Part shown: one piece after another, positions 21,378 to 31,906 of the stretch
How positions within the stretch are numbered: the stretch's first letter is position 1
Layout: every line of letters starts with the position of its first letter
DNA from: Xylophilus sp. Leaf220
GTDB taxonomy: Bacteria; Pseudomonadota; Gammaproteobacteria; Burkholderiales; Burkholderiaceae_C
Assembly (NCBI RefSeq): GCF_001421705.1
Contig: NZ_LMKO01000012.1
Span: forward strand, 514,241 to 578,240
DNA length: 64,000 bases
Direction of reading: 5' to 3'
Translations under genes and position numbers: made by a program
The notes under the pieces: model-generated
Databases searched by the model: none
The model's input: only the letters and a program-made list of their open reading frames with translations
Told to the model about the DNA's origin: nothing

Positions 21378-22727
21378 ATGTCCGCCGTCTTCAATTTCAC
21401 CTTCGTGCCCTGGTTCCGCTCGGTGGCGCCCTACATCCACCTGCACCGCGGCAAGACCTTCGTGGTGGCCATCGCGGGCGAGGCGATCGCCGCAGGCAAG
21501 CTGCAGACGATCGCGCAGGACATCGCGCTGATCCAGAGCATGGGCGTGAAGATCGTGCTGGTGCACGGCTTCCGGCCGCAGGTCAACGAGCAGCTCCTGG
21601 CCAAGGGCCACACGCCGCAGTATTCGCACGGCATGCGGATCACCGACAGCGTGGCGCTCGATTGCGCGCAGGAGGCCGCCGGCCAGCTGCGCTACGAGAT
21701 CGAGGCCGCCTTCAGCCAGGGCCTGCCCAACACGCCGATGGCCGGCTCCACGGTGCGGATCATCTCGGGCAATTTCCTCACCGCCCGGCCGGTCGGCATC
21801 GTCGACGGGGTCAACTTCAAGCATTCGGGCCTGGTACGCAAGGTGGACACCGCCGGCATCCTGCGCTCGCTGGATTTCGGCGCGATGGTGCTGCTCTCGC
21901 CCTTCGGCTTCTCGCCCACCGGCGAGGCCTTCAACCTGACGATGGAAGAGGTGGCCACCAGTGTCGCGATCGAGCTGCAGGCCGACAAGCTGCTGTTCCT
22001 GACCGAGGTGCCGGGCATCCGCGCGCAGCCCGACGCGCCCGAGGGCGACGACAACCCGATCGATACCGAGATGCCGCTGGCCGTGGCCGAGAAGCTGCTC
22101 TCCGAGCTGCCGCCGCCCCTGCTGCCGACCGATGCCGGCTTCTACCTGCAGCACTGCGTGAAGGCCTGCAAGGCCGGCGTGGAGCGCAGCCACATCCTGC
22201 CGTTCGCGGTCGACGGCGCGCTGCTGCTGGAGGTGTACGTGCACGACGGCATCGGCACCATGGTGATCGACGAGAAGCTCGAGAGCCTGCGCGAAGCCAC
22301 CGCCGACGACGTGGGCGGCATCCTGCAGCTGATCGAACCTTTCGAGAAGGACGGCACCCTGGTCAAGCGCGACCGCACCGAGATCGAACGCGACGCCGAC
22401 CACTACACCATCGTCGAGCACGACGGCGTGATCTTCGCCTGCGCCGCGCTGTACCCCTATGCCGAGGCCCGCACCGGCGAGATGGCCGCGCTGACCGTGT
22501 CGCCGCAGAGCCAGGGCCAGGGCGACGGCGAGAAGATCCTGCGCCGCATCGAGCAGCGGGCGCGTGCCATGGGCCTCGGCAGCATCTTCGTGCTGACGAC
22601 CCGCACGATGCACTGGTTCCTGAAGCGCGGCTTCCAGCCGGTCGACCCCGACTGGCTGCCCGAGGCCCGCAAGCGCAAATACAACTGGGACCGCAAGAGC
22701 CAGGTCCTGGTCAAGAAGCTGGTCTAG
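21378..22727 (+). CDS. argA: Amino-acid N-acetyltransferase (N-acetylglutamate synthase)
   Basis: ArgA makes N-acetylglutamate from glutamate and acetyl-CoA, the first step of arginine synthesis. The 449-residue protein has an N-terminal amino-acid-kinase fold ([14 protein letters not shown], then [18 protein letters not shown]) that binds arginine for feedback control, and a C-terminal GNAT domain ([20 protein letters not shown] is the acetyl-CoA loop). The length is normal. The next gene, trhO, begins 4 bp after the stop. Confidence 0.95.
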   Translation: MSAVFNFTFVPWFRSVAPYIHLHRGKTFVVAIAGEAIAAGKLQTIAQDIALIQSMGVKIVLVHGFRPQVNEQLLAKGHTPQYSHGMRITDSVALDCAQEAAGQLRYEIEAAFSQGLPNTPMAGSTVRIISGNFLTARPVGIVDGVNFKHSGLVRKVDTAGILRSLDFGAMVLLSPFGFSPTGEAFNLTMEEVATSVAIELQADKLLFLTEVPGIRAQPDAPEGDDNPIDTEMPLAVAEKLLSELPPPLLPTDAGFYLQHCVKACKAGVERSHILPFAVDGALLLEVYVHDGIGTMVIDEKLESLREATADDVGGILQLIEPFEKDGTLVKRDRTEIERDADHYTIVEHDGVIFACAALYPYAEARTGEMAALTVSPQSQGQGDGEKILRRIEQRARAMGLGSIFVLTTRTMHWFLKRGFQPVDPDWLPEARKRKYNWDRKSQVLVKKLV

Positions 22728-22731
22728 TCCG

Positions 22732-23715
22732 ATGGCCGATCTGATCGCCGCCGCGCTCTACAAGTTCGTCCGCCTGCCCGACTACGCTGGTCTGCAGGCG
22801 CCGCTGCTGGCCTGCTGCGAGGCCCACGGCGTCAAGGGCACGCTGCTGCTGGCCGAGGAAGGCATCAACGGCACCATCGCCGGCCCGCCCGACGGCGTGC
22901 GCGCGGTGCTGGCCTGGCTGCGCAACGACCCGCGGCTGGTCGCCCTGCAGCACAAGGAATCGCCCGCCGAGGTGCAGCCCTTCTACCGGATGAAGGTGCG
23001 GCTGAAGCGCGAGATCGTCGCGCTGGGCGTCCCGGGGCTCGATGCCGCGGCCGACGCAGGTACCTACGTGGCGCCGGCCGACTGGAACGCGCTGATCGAC
23101 CAGCCCGACGTGGTGGTGGTGGACGTCCGCAACGACTACGAGGTCAAGATCGGCAGCTTCGACGGTGCGATCGATCCGCTGACCAAAAGCTTTTCGGAAC
23201 TGCCCGACTGGGTCGCACGCGAGTCGCAGCCCGGCGGCGTGCTGGCGGGCGACGGCGATGCCAGGCCGCGCGTCGCGATGTTCTGCACCGGCGGCATCCG
23301 CTGCGAAAAATCGACCGCCTACTTGCGCAGCCAGGGCTTCGACGAGGTCTTCCACCTGGAAGGCGGCATCCTCAAATATTTGGAGACGGTGCCGCCCGAA
23401 GAAAGCCGCTGGCACGGCGACTGCTTCGTGTTCGACGAACGGGTGTCGGTCGGCCACGGCCTGGTGCAGGGCCGCCACACGCTGTGCCGCTCCTGCCGCT
23501 GGCCGCTGGGCGATGCGGAGCGTGCATCGCCGCTGTACGTCGAAGGCGTGAGCTGTCCTTATTGCCACGGCACCCGCAGCGCGGAAGAACTGCAGGGCCT
23601 GGCCGAGCGGCAGCGCCAAGTGGAACTGGCGCAGCAGCGGCGGCAGGCCCACATCGGCGCACGGATGGCACCGCCGCCGGAACCGCCGCCGCCGACCTCC
23701 GACGAAACGGCCTAG
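22732..23715 (+). CDS. trhO: tRNA uridine(34) hydroxylase TrhO (full-length copy)
   Basis: TrhO hydroxylates U34 of several tRNAs to 5-hydroxyuridine. The 327-residue protein has the family start [31 protein letters not shown], and the rhodanese loop [12 protein letters not shown] with the active Cys at about 185. The C-terminal extension contains CRSCRWP and CPYCHG, a probable zinc site absent from the shorter paralogue at 6254. It starts 4 bp after argA, so the two are likely co-transcribed, and ends overlapping the convergent dsbB by 4 bp. Confidence 0.93.
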   Translation: MADLIAAALYKFVRLPDYAGLQAPLLACCEAHGVKGTLLLAEEGINGTIAGPPDGVRAVLAWLRNDPRLVALQHKESPAEVQPFYRMKVRLKREIVALGVPGLDAAADAGTYVAPADWNALIDQPDVVVVDVRNDYEVKIGSFDGAIDPLTKSFSELPDWVARESQPGGVLAGDGDARPRVAMFCTGGIRCEKSTAYLRSQGFDEVFHLEGGILKYLETVPPEESRWHGDCFVFDERVSVGHGLVQGRHTLCRSCRWPLGDAERASPLYVEGVSCPYCHGTRSAEELQGLAERQRQVELAQQRRQAHIGARMAPPPEPPPPTSDETA

Positions 23716-24215
23716 ACGCGCACGCTGCGGCGCGTGAGCAGCACCAGCAGCACGACGGCGAAGACCACGAAACAGACGAAGGACCAGTTGGCGATCGAGC
23801 CGCCGAGGAAGGTCCAGTCGATCGCGGTGCAGTCGCCGCTGCCCTTGAAGATCATCGGGATCGCGCGCTTCAATGGGAAGGTCTCGATCATCCCGTACAG
23901 GTCGCGGCTGCACGAGGCGAACTCGGGCGGGTACCATTGCAGGAAACTCTGGCGGGCCGCGACGAAGGCACCGGCGCCGGCCATCAGCAGCGCCAGAAAA
24001 GCCAGCGCCTTGCAGCCGCCCGGGCTGCGCAACGCGGCACCGACGGCGCAGAACACGCCCACCAGAATCAGCGCGTACCGCTGCACGATGCACATCGGAC
24101 AGGGCTCGAGCCCCACCACATGCTGCAGGTACATGCCGAAGGCCAGCATCGCCACACACAGCACCGCGATGCCGCCCAACACCCGGCGCGGGTGCGTTTC
24201 AAATAAGGTCCACAA
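23712..24215 (-). CDS. dsbB: Disulfide bond formation protein DsbB
   Basis: DsbB is the inner-membrane quinone reductase that reoxidises DsbA. The 167-residue protein has four membrane segments, the first periplasmic Cys pair CPMC (C39/C42) and the second pair C102 (FASCSRD) and C129 (GSGDC). All four catalytic cysteines are present and the length is normal. It is convergent with trhO (4 bp overlap), and an inverted repeat lies just upstream of its start. Confidence 0.95.
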   Translation of the reverse strand: MWTLFETHPRRVLGGIAVLCVAMLAFGMYLQHVVGLEPCPMCIVQRYALILVGVFCAVGAALRSPGGCKALAFLALLMAGAGAFVAARQSFLQWYPPEFASCSRDLYGMIETFPLKRAIPMIFKGSGDCTAIDWTFLGGSIANWSFVCFVVFAVVLLVLLTRRSVRV

Positions 24216-24220
24216 GATCT

Positions 24221-24266
24221 AAGCCCTCCAAGAGCGTGTAATTGTCAGGCTCTTTGGGAGGGCTTT
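24221..24266. terminator. Strong inverted repeat between cysA and dsbB
   Basis: Arms AAGCCCTCC(A)AGAGC and GCTCTTTGGGAGGGCTT pair over about 15 bp around a loop of about 13 bases. On the minus strand it would end the sbp-cysTWA transcript before dsbB. No long T-run follows on either strand, so efficiency is uncertain. Confidence 0.65.
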
Positions 24267-24317
24267 CGCGCTTTGGTTCCCGGCTTCTGCAGAAGCGCGA
24301 CGGCAGACGCTTGGGGA

Positions 24318-25430
24318 CTAGCTCGCGCCTTCGACGAAGACCCGTGCGCGCCGCGGCGTCAGCACCAGGGTGTCGCCGTCCTTCAGCGCCATGGCGCGGA
24401 ACTGGTCTGCCGGAATCTGCGCCTCGATCAGCGCGTCCTTGCCGTCGTTGGCCGCCTGCGGCTCGGTGGCGACCAGCTCCAGCCGCGCGATCGGGCCGAC
24501 GACGATCGAGCGCTCCAGCACCGCGACGATGCCGCGCCGCTGGCCGGCCGCATCGCGGTCTGCGCCCGGCGTGTAGCGCTGCACGTCGAGGTCGTGCGGC
24601 CGCACGTAGGCGAAGGCCGCCGCATCCAGCACGCCGGCATGCTCGGGCGCCTCCAGCCGGATGCCCTCGACATGCACCGCGCCCTGGTCGGCCCGGCCAT
24701 GGAACAGGTTCACGTCGCCCAGGAAGCCGTAGACGAAGGGGCTGGCCGGATGGTCCCAGACCTCCTGCGGCGAGCCGCTCTGCTCGACCTTGCCCTTGTT
24801 CATCAGCACCACCCGGTCGGCCACCTCGAGCGCCTCTTCCTGGTCGTGGGTCACGAAGATGCTGGTGACGTGCAGCTCGTCGTGCAGCCGGCGCAGCCAG
24901 CGGCGCAGTTCCTTGCGCACCTTGGCATCGAGTGCGCCGAAGGGCTCGTCGAGCAGCAGCACCTTGGGCTCCACCGCCAGCGCGCGCGCCAGCGCGATCC
25001 GCTGGCGCTGGCCGCCGGAGAGCTGCGACGGATAGCGGTCGGCCAGCCAGTCGAGCTGCACCAGGTTCAGGAGCGAATGCACCTTTTCCTTGATCTGCGC
25101 CTCGCTCGGCCGCAGCTTGCGCGGCTTGACCCGCAGGCCGAAGGCGACGTTCTCGAACACCGTCATGTGGCGGAACAGCGCGTAGTGCTGGAACACGAAG
25201 CCCACCTGGCGCTCCCGCACATGCACGTCGGTGGTGTCTTCGCCGGCGAACAGGATGCTGCCGGCGTCGGCCGTCTCCAGGCCGGCGATGATGCGCAGCA
25301 GCGTGGTCTTGCCGCAGCCCGAGGGGCCGAGCAATGCGATCAGCTCGCCCGAATCGATGTCGAGGCTGACGTCCTGCAGCGCCTGGAAGTTGCCGAACTG
25401 CTTGCTGACGTTGCGAATTTCGATGCTCAT
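24318..25430 (-). CDS. cysA: Sulfate/thiosulfate ABC transporter ATP-binding protein CysA
   Basis: This is the ATPase of the sulfate importer. The 370-residue protein has Walker [10 protein letters not shown] (about 34-42), the signature LSGGQRQR, Walker [13 protein letters not shown], and switch His in [11 protein letters not shown]-terminal TOBE-like regulatory domain from about residue 240 is typical of CysA. It is the last gene of a tight minus-strand operon sbp-cysT-cysW-cysA and starts 27 bp after cysW. Confidence 0.96.
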   Translation of the reverse strand: MSIEIRNVSKQFGNFQALQDVSLDIDSGELIALLGPSGCGKTTLLRIIAGLETADAGSILFAGEDTTDVHVRERQVGFVFQHYALFRHMTVFENVAFGLRVKPRKLRPSEAQIKEKVHSLLNLVQLDWLADRYPSQLSGGQRQRIALARALAVEPKVLLLDEPFGALDAKVRKELRRWLRRLHDELHVTSIFVTHDQEEALEVADRVVLMNKGKVEQSGSPQEVWDHPASPFVYGFLGDVNLFHGRADQGAVHVEGIRLEAPEHAGVLDAAAFAYVRPHDLDVQRYTPGADRDAAGQRRGIVAVLERSIVVGPIARLELVATEPQAANDGKDALIEAQIPADQFRAMALKDGDTLVLTPRRARVFVEGAS

Positions 25431-25456
25431 GGTTCTTCTTCTGGGAGGTGGGCGGT

Positions 25457-26395
25457 TCAGCGCGGCACAGCAGGCGTGCCGACGACCGAGGCGGCGAGGC
25501 CCGCGGCCAGCGGCGGCTCGGGCGACAGCTCGCCCGCGGAGCGGCGCTCGCGCTCGTGGCGCCACTCGATCCACGACTTGATCGCCAGCGTGACCAGGGC
25601 CAGCAACGCGAGCAGCGATGCGACGGCGAAGGCCGCCACCGACTGGTACTCGTTGTAGAGGATCTCGACGTGCAGCGGCACCGTGTTGGTCTGGCCGCGG
25701 ATATGGCCCGAGACCACCGACACCGCGCCGAACTCGCCCATCGCCCGTGCGTTGCACAGGATCACGCCGTACAGCAGCCCCCACTTGATGTTGGGCAGCG
25801 TGACCTTGTAGAAGGTCTGCCAGCCGGTGGCCCCCAGCACGATGGCCGCCTGCTCCTCGTCGTTGCCCTGCGCCTGCATCAGCGGAATCAGCTCCCGCGC
25901 GATGAACGGAAAGGTCACGAAGACCGTCGCCAGCACGATGCCCGGCACCGCGAAGATGATCTTCACGTCGTGCGCCGACAGCCAGTTGCCGAACCAGCCC
26001 TGCGAACCGAAGACCAGCACGTACATCAGGCCCGCCACCACCGGCGACACCGAGAACGGCAGGTCGACCAGCGTGGTGAGGAAGGCCTTGCCGGGAAAGT
26101 CGTACTTGGCGATCGCCCAGGCCGCGGACACGCCGAAGACCAGGTTCAGCGGCACCGCGATCGCCGCGGTGATCAGGGTGAGCTTGATCGCCGACCAGGC
26201 GTCGGGCTCGCGCAGCCCTTCCAGGTAGGCGCCGAAGCCCTTGCGCAGCGCCTCTGTGAACACCGCTGCCAGCGGCAGCACCAGGAACAGCAGCAGGAAC
26301 GCCATCGCGATCCCGATCAGGGTGCGGCGCACCCAGGGCGACTCGGTGGTGCCCGCGCGCACTCGCGACACGTTGGCTCGTCCGGCAACGCTCAT
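25457..26395 (-). CDS. cysW: Sulfate ABC transporter permease CysW
   Basis: A 312-residue inner-membrane permease with about six membrane segments. The coupling motif [22 protein letters not shown] (EAA loop) contacts the ATPase. Its start overlaps the cysT stop by 4 bp (ATGA), so the two permeases are translationally coupled. The C-terminal 30 residues are hydrophilic and Arg/Pro-rich. Confidence 0.96.
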   Translation of the reverse strand: MSVAGRANVSRVRAGTTESPWVRRTLIGIAMAFLLLFLVLPLAAVFTEALRKGFGAYLEGLREPDAWSAIKLTLITAAIAVPLNLVFGVSAAWAIAKYDFPGKAFLTTLVDLPFSVSPVVAGLMYVLVFGSQGWFGNWLSAHDVKIIFAVPGIVLATVFVTFPFIARELIPLMQAQGNDEEQAAIVLGATGWQTFYKVTLPNIKWGLLYGVILCNARAMGEFGAVSVVSGHIRGQTNTVPLHVEILYNEYQSVAAFAVASLLALLALVTLAIKSWIEWRHERERRSAGELSPEPPLAAGLAASVVGTPAVPR

Positions 26396-27270
26396 GTCGG
26401 CATCCCCGCGCGCTTGCGCTGCCAGGACTGCAGGCCGTTGATGACCAGCAGCAGCGCGAAGGAGATGACCAGCATCACCACCGCGACGGCGGTGGCGCCG
26501 GCGTAGTCGTACTGCTCCAGCTTGCCGATGATGATCAGCGGCGTGATTTCGGAAATCATGGGCATGTTGCCTGCGATGAAGATGACGGAGCCGTATTCGC
26601 CGATCGCCCGGGCGAAGGCCATCGCGAAGCCGGTCAGCAACGCGGGCGCGATCGCCGGAAAGATCACCTTGGTGAAGGTCTGCAGCCGGGTGGCGCCCAG
26701 GCTGGTGGCGGCCTCCTCCAGTTCCTTCTCGGTGTCTTCCAGCACCGGCTGCACCGTGCGCACCACGAACGGCAGGCCGATGAAGATCAGCGCAATCACC
26801 ACGCCGGCCGGCGTGAACGCCAGCTTGATGCCCATCGGCTCCAGGTACTGGCCGATCCAGCCATTGCCCGCCAGGATGGCGGTGAGCGAGATGCCGGCGA
26901 CGGCGGTGGGCAGCGCGAACGGCAGGTCCACCAGCGCGTCGACGATCTTCTTGCCGGGGAACTTGTAGCGCACCAGCACCCAGGCCAGCAGCAGGCCGAA
27001 GACCAGGTTGACCAGCGCCGCGAGCAGCGAGGCGCCGAAGGTCAGCCGGTACGAGGCCAGCACCCGCGGCGAGGTGACCGCGGCCCAGAACTGCTCGCCG
27101 GTGAGGCTGAAGCTGCGCAGCACCAGCGCCGACAGCGGCACCAGCACGATGATGCTGAGGTAGAAGACGGTATAGCCCAGCGTCAGGCCGAAGCCGGGCA
27201 ACACCCGTTTGGCGCCCCTGCGGCGCCCCGGCACCGCAGGCTGCGGCGCCGCCGTGGCAGCAGCCGACAT
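26392..27270 (-). CDS. cysT: Sulfate ABC transporter permease CysT (CysU)
   Basis: A 292-residue inner-membrane permease that pairs with CysW. The EAA coupling loop reads [20 protein letters not shown], and the [13 protein letters not shown] segment is typical of the family. Its start codon directly abuts the stop codon of the upstream sbp gene, so binding protein and permease are made from the same message. Confidence 0.96.
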   Translation of the reverse strand: MSAAATAAPQPAVPGRRRGAKRVLPGFGLTLGYTVFYLSIIVLVPLSALVLRSFSLTGEQFWAAVTSPRVLASYRLTFGASLLAALVNLVFGLLLAWVLVRYKFPGKKIVDALVDLPFALPTAVAGISLTAILAGNGWIGQYLEPMGIKLAFTPAGVVIALIFIGLPFVVRTVQPVLEDTEKELEEAATSLGATRLQTFTKVIFPAIAPALLTGFAMAFARAIGEYGSVIFIAGNMPMISEITPLIIIGKLEQYDYAGATAVAVVMLVISFALLLVINGLQSWQRKRAGMPT

Positions 27271-28269
27271 TTAGCGGCCGACGGTGTAGAGCTTGTCGAA
27301 CTGGCCGCCGTCGTTGAAGTGCACCTTCTGCGCTTCGCCCAGGCTGCCGAAGACTTCCTGCACGGTGAAGAGCTGCACCGGCTTGAACACGTCGGCGTGC
27401 TTCTTCAGCACCGCGGCCGAGCGGGGGCGCAGCGCGTGCTTGGCCGCGATCTCCTGGCCTTCCTCGGAGTACAGCCAGTCGAGGTAGGACTTGGCCAGCT
27501 CGGCGGTGCCCTTCTTGGCGACGGTGCGCTCCACCACCGCCACCGGGTTCTCGGCCACGATGCTGGTCGACGGGTACACCGCGTCGACCTTGCCGTCGCC
27601 GAACTCGCGGTTGATCGAGACCACCTCGGATTCGAAGGTGATCAACACGTCGCCGATGTTGCGCTGCAGGAAGGTGGTGGTCGCGTCGCGGCCGCCCTTG
27701 CCGAGCACCGGCACGTTCTTGTAGATCTTCGAGACGAAGTCGGCCGCCTGCGCGTCGGTGCCGCCCTTCTTCTTGACCGAGCCCCAGGCGGCCAGGTAGG
27801 CGTAGCGGCCGTTGCCGCCGGTCTTGGGGTTGACCACGACCACCTGCACGCCGGGCTTGGTCAGGTCGTCCCAGTCGCGGATGTTCTTGGGGTTGCCGTT
27901 GCGCACCAGGAACAGCATGGTCGAGGTGGTGGGCGACGCGTTGTCGGGGAAGCGCTTGGCCCAGTCCTTGGCGACGACGCCGCGCTCGGCGAGGAAGTCG
28001 ATGTCGGTGGTGGTGTTCATCGTCACCACGTCGGCATCCAGGCCGTCGGCCACCGCGCGGGCCTGCGCGCTGGAGCCGCCGTGGGCCTGGTCGATCTTCA
28101 CGTCCTTGCCGGTCGTCTTCTTGGTATGCGCGATGAATGCCGCGTTGTAGTCCTTGTAGAACTCGCGTGCCACGTCGTAGGACGCATTGAGCAGCGTCGT
28201 CTGGGCAGAGGCGATGCCGCTGGCGGCGAGCGCGGCGGCGGCAAGGGCGATCTTGAGGCGGGAGGTCAT
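27271..28269 (-). CDS. sbp: Periplasmic sulfate-binding protein (first copy)
   Basis: A 332-residue substrate-binding protein with a Sec signal peptide ([18 protein letters not shown], cleavage after ASA). The mature part carries family segments [30 protein letters not shown] and [17 protein letters not shown] that surround the sulfate. The start overlaps the preceding hydrolase stop by 4 bp (ATGA). A second Sbp with a different signal type is encoded at 35147-36166. Confidence 0.95.
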   Translation of the reverse strand: MTSRLKIALAAAALAASGIASAQTTLLNASYDVAREFYKDYNAAFIAHTKKTTGKDVKIDQAHGGSSAQARAVADGLDADVVTMNTTTDIDFLAERGVVAKDWAKRFPDNASPTTSTMLFLVRNGNPKNIRDWDDLTKPGVQVVVVNPKTGGNGRYAYLAAWGSVKKKGGTDAQAADFVSKIYKNVPVLGKGGRDATTTFLQRNIGDVLITFESEVVSINREFGDGKVDAVYPSTSIVAENPVAVVERTVAKKGTAELAKSYLDWLYSEEGQEIAAKHALRPRSAAVLKKHADVFKPVQLFTVQEVFGSLGEAQKVHFNDGGQFDKLYTVGR

Positions 28270-28928
28270 GCGGATTCCGTGGCGTAGGGTGAAGGAGGAA
28301 CGGGAGCGTGGGAAGACGGGGGTTGAACAGGGGGATTGTCGCGTGCCGCGGCGGGCGGCTCGAAGCCGAGCGACAGCGCGCCGGTCAGCGACTGCAGCAG
28401 CGCCAGGCCCAGCGGCCAGTCGCCGTGGCCGGATTCGACATTCAGGTGGCCGGCGTTCTGCAGCCGCACGAACTCGCTCTCCCACGCCCGGGCATAGGCA
28501 CCGGCCAGGCGGATCGGACAGTACGGGTCGTTGCTGCTGGCGACCACCACGCTGCGGTACGGCAGCCGCGTGTGCGGCACCGGCGCGAAGTCGCTCAGCA
28601 CCGCGCGGCGCTCCGGATCGGCCGGGGCCACCAGCAGGGCGCCGACGATGCGCGACTGCGCCTCGTCGCCCAGGTGGCTGGTGGCGATGCAGCCCAGGCT
28701 GTGCGCGGCGATCACCACCGGCAGCGGAGAGGCGAGCACGGTGCGCTCCAGCGACGCGACCCAGGCGTCGCGCCGCGGCGTCATCCAGTCGTCCTGCTGG
28801 ACACGGACCGCGCCGGGCAGCCGCTCGGCCCAGAGGCTCTGCCAATGGCCGGGCGCCGAATCGCGCCAGCCCGGCACGATGACGATGCGCGTCGCGTCGC
28901 CCGCGCAGGCCGGCCGGGATGCCGCCAT
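28266..28928 (-). CDS. RBBP9/YdeN-type alpha/beta serine hydrolase
   Basis: A 220-residue cytoplasmic hydrolase. [17 protein letters not shown] at the start, the nucleophile elbow AHSLGC (Ser about 77), [11 protein letters not shown] (Asp) and [15 protein letters not shown] (His) define the RBBP9/YdeN family. The C-terminal 30 residues are Pro-rich. It starts 2 bp after the peroxiredoxin stop and overlaps the sbp start by 4 bp, so it is built into the sulfate-transport operon. Its substrate is unknown. Confidence 0.9.
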   Translation of the reverse strand: MAASRPACAGDATRIVIVPGWRDSAPGHWQSLWAERLPGAVRVQQDDWMTPRRDAWVASLERTVLASPLPVVIAAHSLGCIATSHLGDEAQSRIVGALLVAPADPERRAVLSDFAPVPHTRLPYRSVVVASSNDPYCPIRLAGAYARAWESEFVRLQNAGHLNVESGHGDWPLGLALLQSLTGALSLGFEPPAAARDNPPVQPPSSHAPVPPSPYATESA

Positions 28929-28930
28929 GC

Positions 28931-29572
<642 letters not shown>

Positions 29573-29599
29573 GTGCGCTCCGGGTGGGTGGTGAAACGT

Positions 29600-29672
29600 A
29601 TTCTGCGGACGACGTCATCGAACCCAAACAAATATCTGCTTGTATCCATATGACGTTTTCCGCATAAGACAT
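29600..29672 (-). promoter_or_regulatory. Candidate CysB-type control region of the peroxiredoxin/sbp/cysTWA operon
   Basis: On the minus strand the region reads CTTATGCGGAAAACGTCAT, then AGATATTTGTTTGGGTTCG. These blocks resemble CTTATCCGCATAACGCG and AGATAGTTTGGTTTC upstream of cysH, although the spacing is about 7 bp longer. Control by a CysB-type protein is inferred from this similarity and the gene content. Confidence 0.45.
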
Positions 29673-29675
29673 GCG

Positions 29676-29891
29676 TTACAGCTTGGCGATCGACACTTCG
29701 GTGGACTTGACCAGCGCGACCACGTCGGACCCGACCTTGAGCTGCAGCTCGTCCACCGAGCGGGTGGTGATGACCGACGTGACGGTGCCGAACGGCGTCT
29801 CGACATCGACCTCGGAGACGACGTCGCCGCGCAGGATCTCGCGGACCTTGCCCTTGAACTGGTTGCGGACGTTGATGGCTTGGATGGACAT
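29676..29891 (-). CDS. Molybdenum-pterin/oxyanion-binding Mop-domain protein (molbindin-like)
   Basis: A 71-residue single Mop/TOBE domain: MSIQAINVRNQFKGKVREI, then VVSEVDVETPFGTVTSVIT and GSDVVALVKSTEVSIAKL. Molbindins bind molybdate or related oxyanions in the cytoplasm as oligomers. It sits between ssuB and the peroxiredoxin gene on the same strand. A role in sulfate or tungstate/molybdate discrimination is possible, but only the domain is certain. Confidence 0.93.
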   Translation of the reverse strand: MSIQAINVRNQFKGKVREILRGDVVSEVDVETPFGTVTSVITTRSVDELQLKVGSDVVALVKSTEVSIAKL

Positions 29892-29924
29892 GGAAATACT
29901 CCCTTGGGTTGAAAAACGGTTGAC

Positions 29925-29990
29925 GCTATGAAATCGATAGCTGAAGGCCGGCGTTCCGAGCCGGCCACAGGCTCTTTTGATTTGAAAATG
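29925..29990 (+). repeat. Dispersed repeat family 1, copy D
   Basis: GCTATGAAATCGATAGCTG is followed by GGCCGGCGTTCCGAGCCGGC, CACAGGCTC and TTTTGATTTGAAAATGG. It lies between ssuB and the molbindin gene and contains no gene. The GCCGGC...GCCGGC stem could weaken read-through from ssu genes into the downstream sulfate operon. Confidence 0.8.
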
Positions 29991-30003
29991 GGTACCGTGC
30001 CGG

Positions 30004-30849
30004 CTAGATGGCCCAGCGCAGCGCATGGGCGGGCCGAGCCGACCAGTCCGGGGGCGGCGGCGTGTCGCCGGCCGGCTTCTGCAGCACCCGGTCGAGGATG
30101 CGTTTCTCCAGCGCGGCGAAGGCAGGGTCGCCCTGCGAGCGCGGCCGGGCCAGGTCGATCCGCTCGTCGAGGGCGATGCGGCCGTCCTCGATCAGGATCA
30201 CCCGGTCGGCCAGGGCCACCGCCTCCTGCACGTCGTGGGTCACCAGCAGCGCGGTGAAGCGGTGCTGCTGCCACAGGCCTTCGATCAGGCGGTGCATCTC
30301 GATGCGGGTGAGCGCATCCAGCGCGCCCAGCGGCTCGTCGAGCAGCAGCAGCCGCGGCTGGTGCACCAGGGCGCGCGCCAGGGCCACCCGCTGGCGCTGC
30401 CCGCCTGACAACCGCGCCGGCCACTCGCCCTCGCGCTCGGCCAGGCCCACCTGGGCCAGCACCTCGGACGCGCGGGCATGGTGCTCCGGCGGCAGGCCGA
30501 GGGTGACGTTGCCCAGCACCCGCTTCCACGGCAGCAGCCGCGCCTCCTGGAACATGATCCGGGTGTCGCCGTGCAGCCCGTCGACCGGACGGCCATCGGT
30601 CGACAGCGTGCCTTCCGAGGCCCGCTCCAGCCCCGCCACCAGCCGCAGCAGCGTGCTCTTGCCGCAGCCGCTGCGGCCGACGATGGCGACGAATTCGCCC
30701 GGCGCCACGTCGAGCTGCGCACTGCGCAGCACCTCCCGGGCGCCATAGCGTTTGGTGAGCTGGCGGGCCTGCAGGCGCACGCCGCCCGGACGCGCAGAGT
30801 CCGGCGCCGCAACGGCGGCAACGGGACGCTCTTCAAATGTGACGCTCAT
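30004..30849 (-). CDS. ssuB: Aliphatic sulfonate ABC transporter ATP-binding protein SsuB
   Basis: The 281-residue ATPase has Walker [10 protein letters not shown], signature LSGGQRQR, Walker [13 protein letters not shown] and switch [10 protein letters not shown], without the TOBE extension of CysA, as expected for SsuB/TauB. The start at MSVTFEERP was chosen because upstream sequence belongs to a spacer. It is separated from ssuC by 174 bp that hold a family 2 repeat. Confidence 0.93.
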   Translation of the reverse strand: MSVTFEERPVAAVAAPDSARPGGVRLQARQLTKRYGAREVLRSAQLDVAPGEFVAIVGRSGCGKSTLLRLVAGLERASEGTLSTDGRPVDGLHGDTRIMFQEARLLPWKRVLGNVTLGLPPEHHARASEVLAQVGLAEREGEWPARLSGGQRQRVALARALVHQPRLLLLDEPLGALDALTRIEMHRLIEGLWQQHRFTALLVTHDVQEAVALADRVILIEDGRIALDERIDLARPRSQGDPAFAALEKRILDRVLQKPAGDTPPPPDWSARPAHALRWAI

Positions 30850-30939
30850 GGTGAAACCTTCAAATGCGGAGCACCCGGTGCTCAGCGGAGAAAACGAAAC
30901 CCGGCATGTGCACCTGCGCGCACCCTCCATTCCAAAAAC

Positions 30940-31023
30940 ACCGTGGATCCGGCTCCGCCGGTCCACCGGTGTTGCCCCCGGTAGGGGGTAGGCGTTACAC
31001 GAAGTGAAAAGCCTGGGGGCGAG
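30940..31023 (-). repeat. Dispersed repeat family 2, copy 3
   Basis: AACACCGTGGATCCGGCTCC, GCCGGTCCACCGGTGTTGCC, CCCGGTAGGGGGTAGGCG, ACACGAAGTG and GCCTGGGGGCGAG match the other copies. It fills the gap between ssuC and ssuB and lies in the transcribed strand of the operon, so its stems would be present in the message. Confidence 0.8.
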
Positions 31024-31902
31024 CTACCGATACCCGGGGTGCCAGCGCAGCCACCACCGCTCAAGGCCGCGGGCGAACAGGTCGGCCAGCTTGCCGAGCA
31101 ACGCGTACAGCAGGATGCCCACCAGCACGATGTCGGTCTGCAGGAACTCGCGCGCGTTCATCGTCAGGTAGCCGATGCCCGACTGCGCCGAGATCGTCTC
31201 GGCCACGATCAGGATCACCCACATCAGCCCCAGCGAGAACCGCAGCCCCACCAGGATCGACGACATCGCGCCGGGCAGGATCACCTCCCGGTAGAGCTGC
31301 CAGCGGGTCAGCCCGTAGGTGCGGCCCATCTCGATCAACTGCGGATCGACATTCCGGATGCCGTGGAAGGTGTTGAGGTAGATCGGAAAGAAGACCGATA
31401 CCGCGATCAAGAACAGCTTGGCCGTCTCGTCGATGCCGAACCACAGGATCACCAGCGGGATCAGCGCCAGCGCCGGGATGTTGCGCACCATCTGGATGGT
31501 GGAGTCGAGCAGCGTCTCGAAGAACTTCACCGAGCCGGTCAGGAGACCCAGCGCCAGCCCCAGCCCGCCGCCCACCGCCAGCCCGGCGAGCGCCCGGCCG
31601 GCGCTCACCTTCACATGGGTCCACAGCTCGCCCGAGGCGGTCAGTGTCCAGGCGGCCTTGACCACGTCGAGCGGCGCCGGCAGCACCCGGGTCGAGAGCC
31701 AGCCGAGCGAAGACGATATCTGCCACAGGGCGACCAGCGCCACCGGCACCAGCCACGGGATCAGCCGCTGCCCGACGGACGCCAGCACGGCACCGAGCCA
31801 CGGGACACCGCGGGGCCGGCTCTGCCGGACCGCCGGTGTCGCCCCCTGCAACGGGGTTGGCGAAGCGACACGCAGTGCGCGAAGACTGGGGGTGTGCGCC
31901 AT
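31024..31902 (-). CDS. ssuC: Aliphatic sulfonate ABC transporter permease SsuC, N-terminus encoded by a repeat
   Basis: A 292-residue inner-membrane permease with six predicted membrane segments and the coupling loop LIEMGRTYGLTRWQLYREVILPG. The first 34 residues (MAHTPSLRAL through RGVP) are translated from a family 2 repeat, not from conserved ssuC sequence. The repeat therefore supplies the start codon used here. GTG at 31788 is a possible original start just before the first membrane segment. The ssuD stop lies 4 bp upstream of the ATG, which favours use of that ATG. Confidence 0.92.
   Translation of the reverse strand: MAHTPSLRALRVASPTPLQGATPAVRQSRPRGVPWLGAVLASVGQRLIPWLVPVALVALWQISSSLGWLSTRVLPAPLDVVKAAWTLTASGELWTHVKVSAGRALAGLAVGGGLGLALGLLTGSVKFFETLLDSTIQMVRNIPALALIPLVILWFGIDETAKLFLIAVSVFFPIYLNTFHGIRNVDPQLIEMGRTYGLTRWQLYREVILPGAMSSILVGLRFSLGLMWVILIVAETISAQSGIGYLTMNAREFLQTDIVLVGILLYALLGKLADLFARGLERWWLRWHPGYR
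31800..31895 (-). repeat. Dispersed repeat family 2, copy 4, at the start of ssuC
   Basis: GACACCGCGGGGCCGGCTC, GCCGGACCGCCGGTGTCGCC, CCTGCAACGGGGTTGGCG, ACACGCAGTGCGCG and GACTGGGGGTG follow the order of the other copies. It overlaps the first 34 codons of ssuC. Confidence 0.8.
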
Positions 31903-31906
31903 TTTT

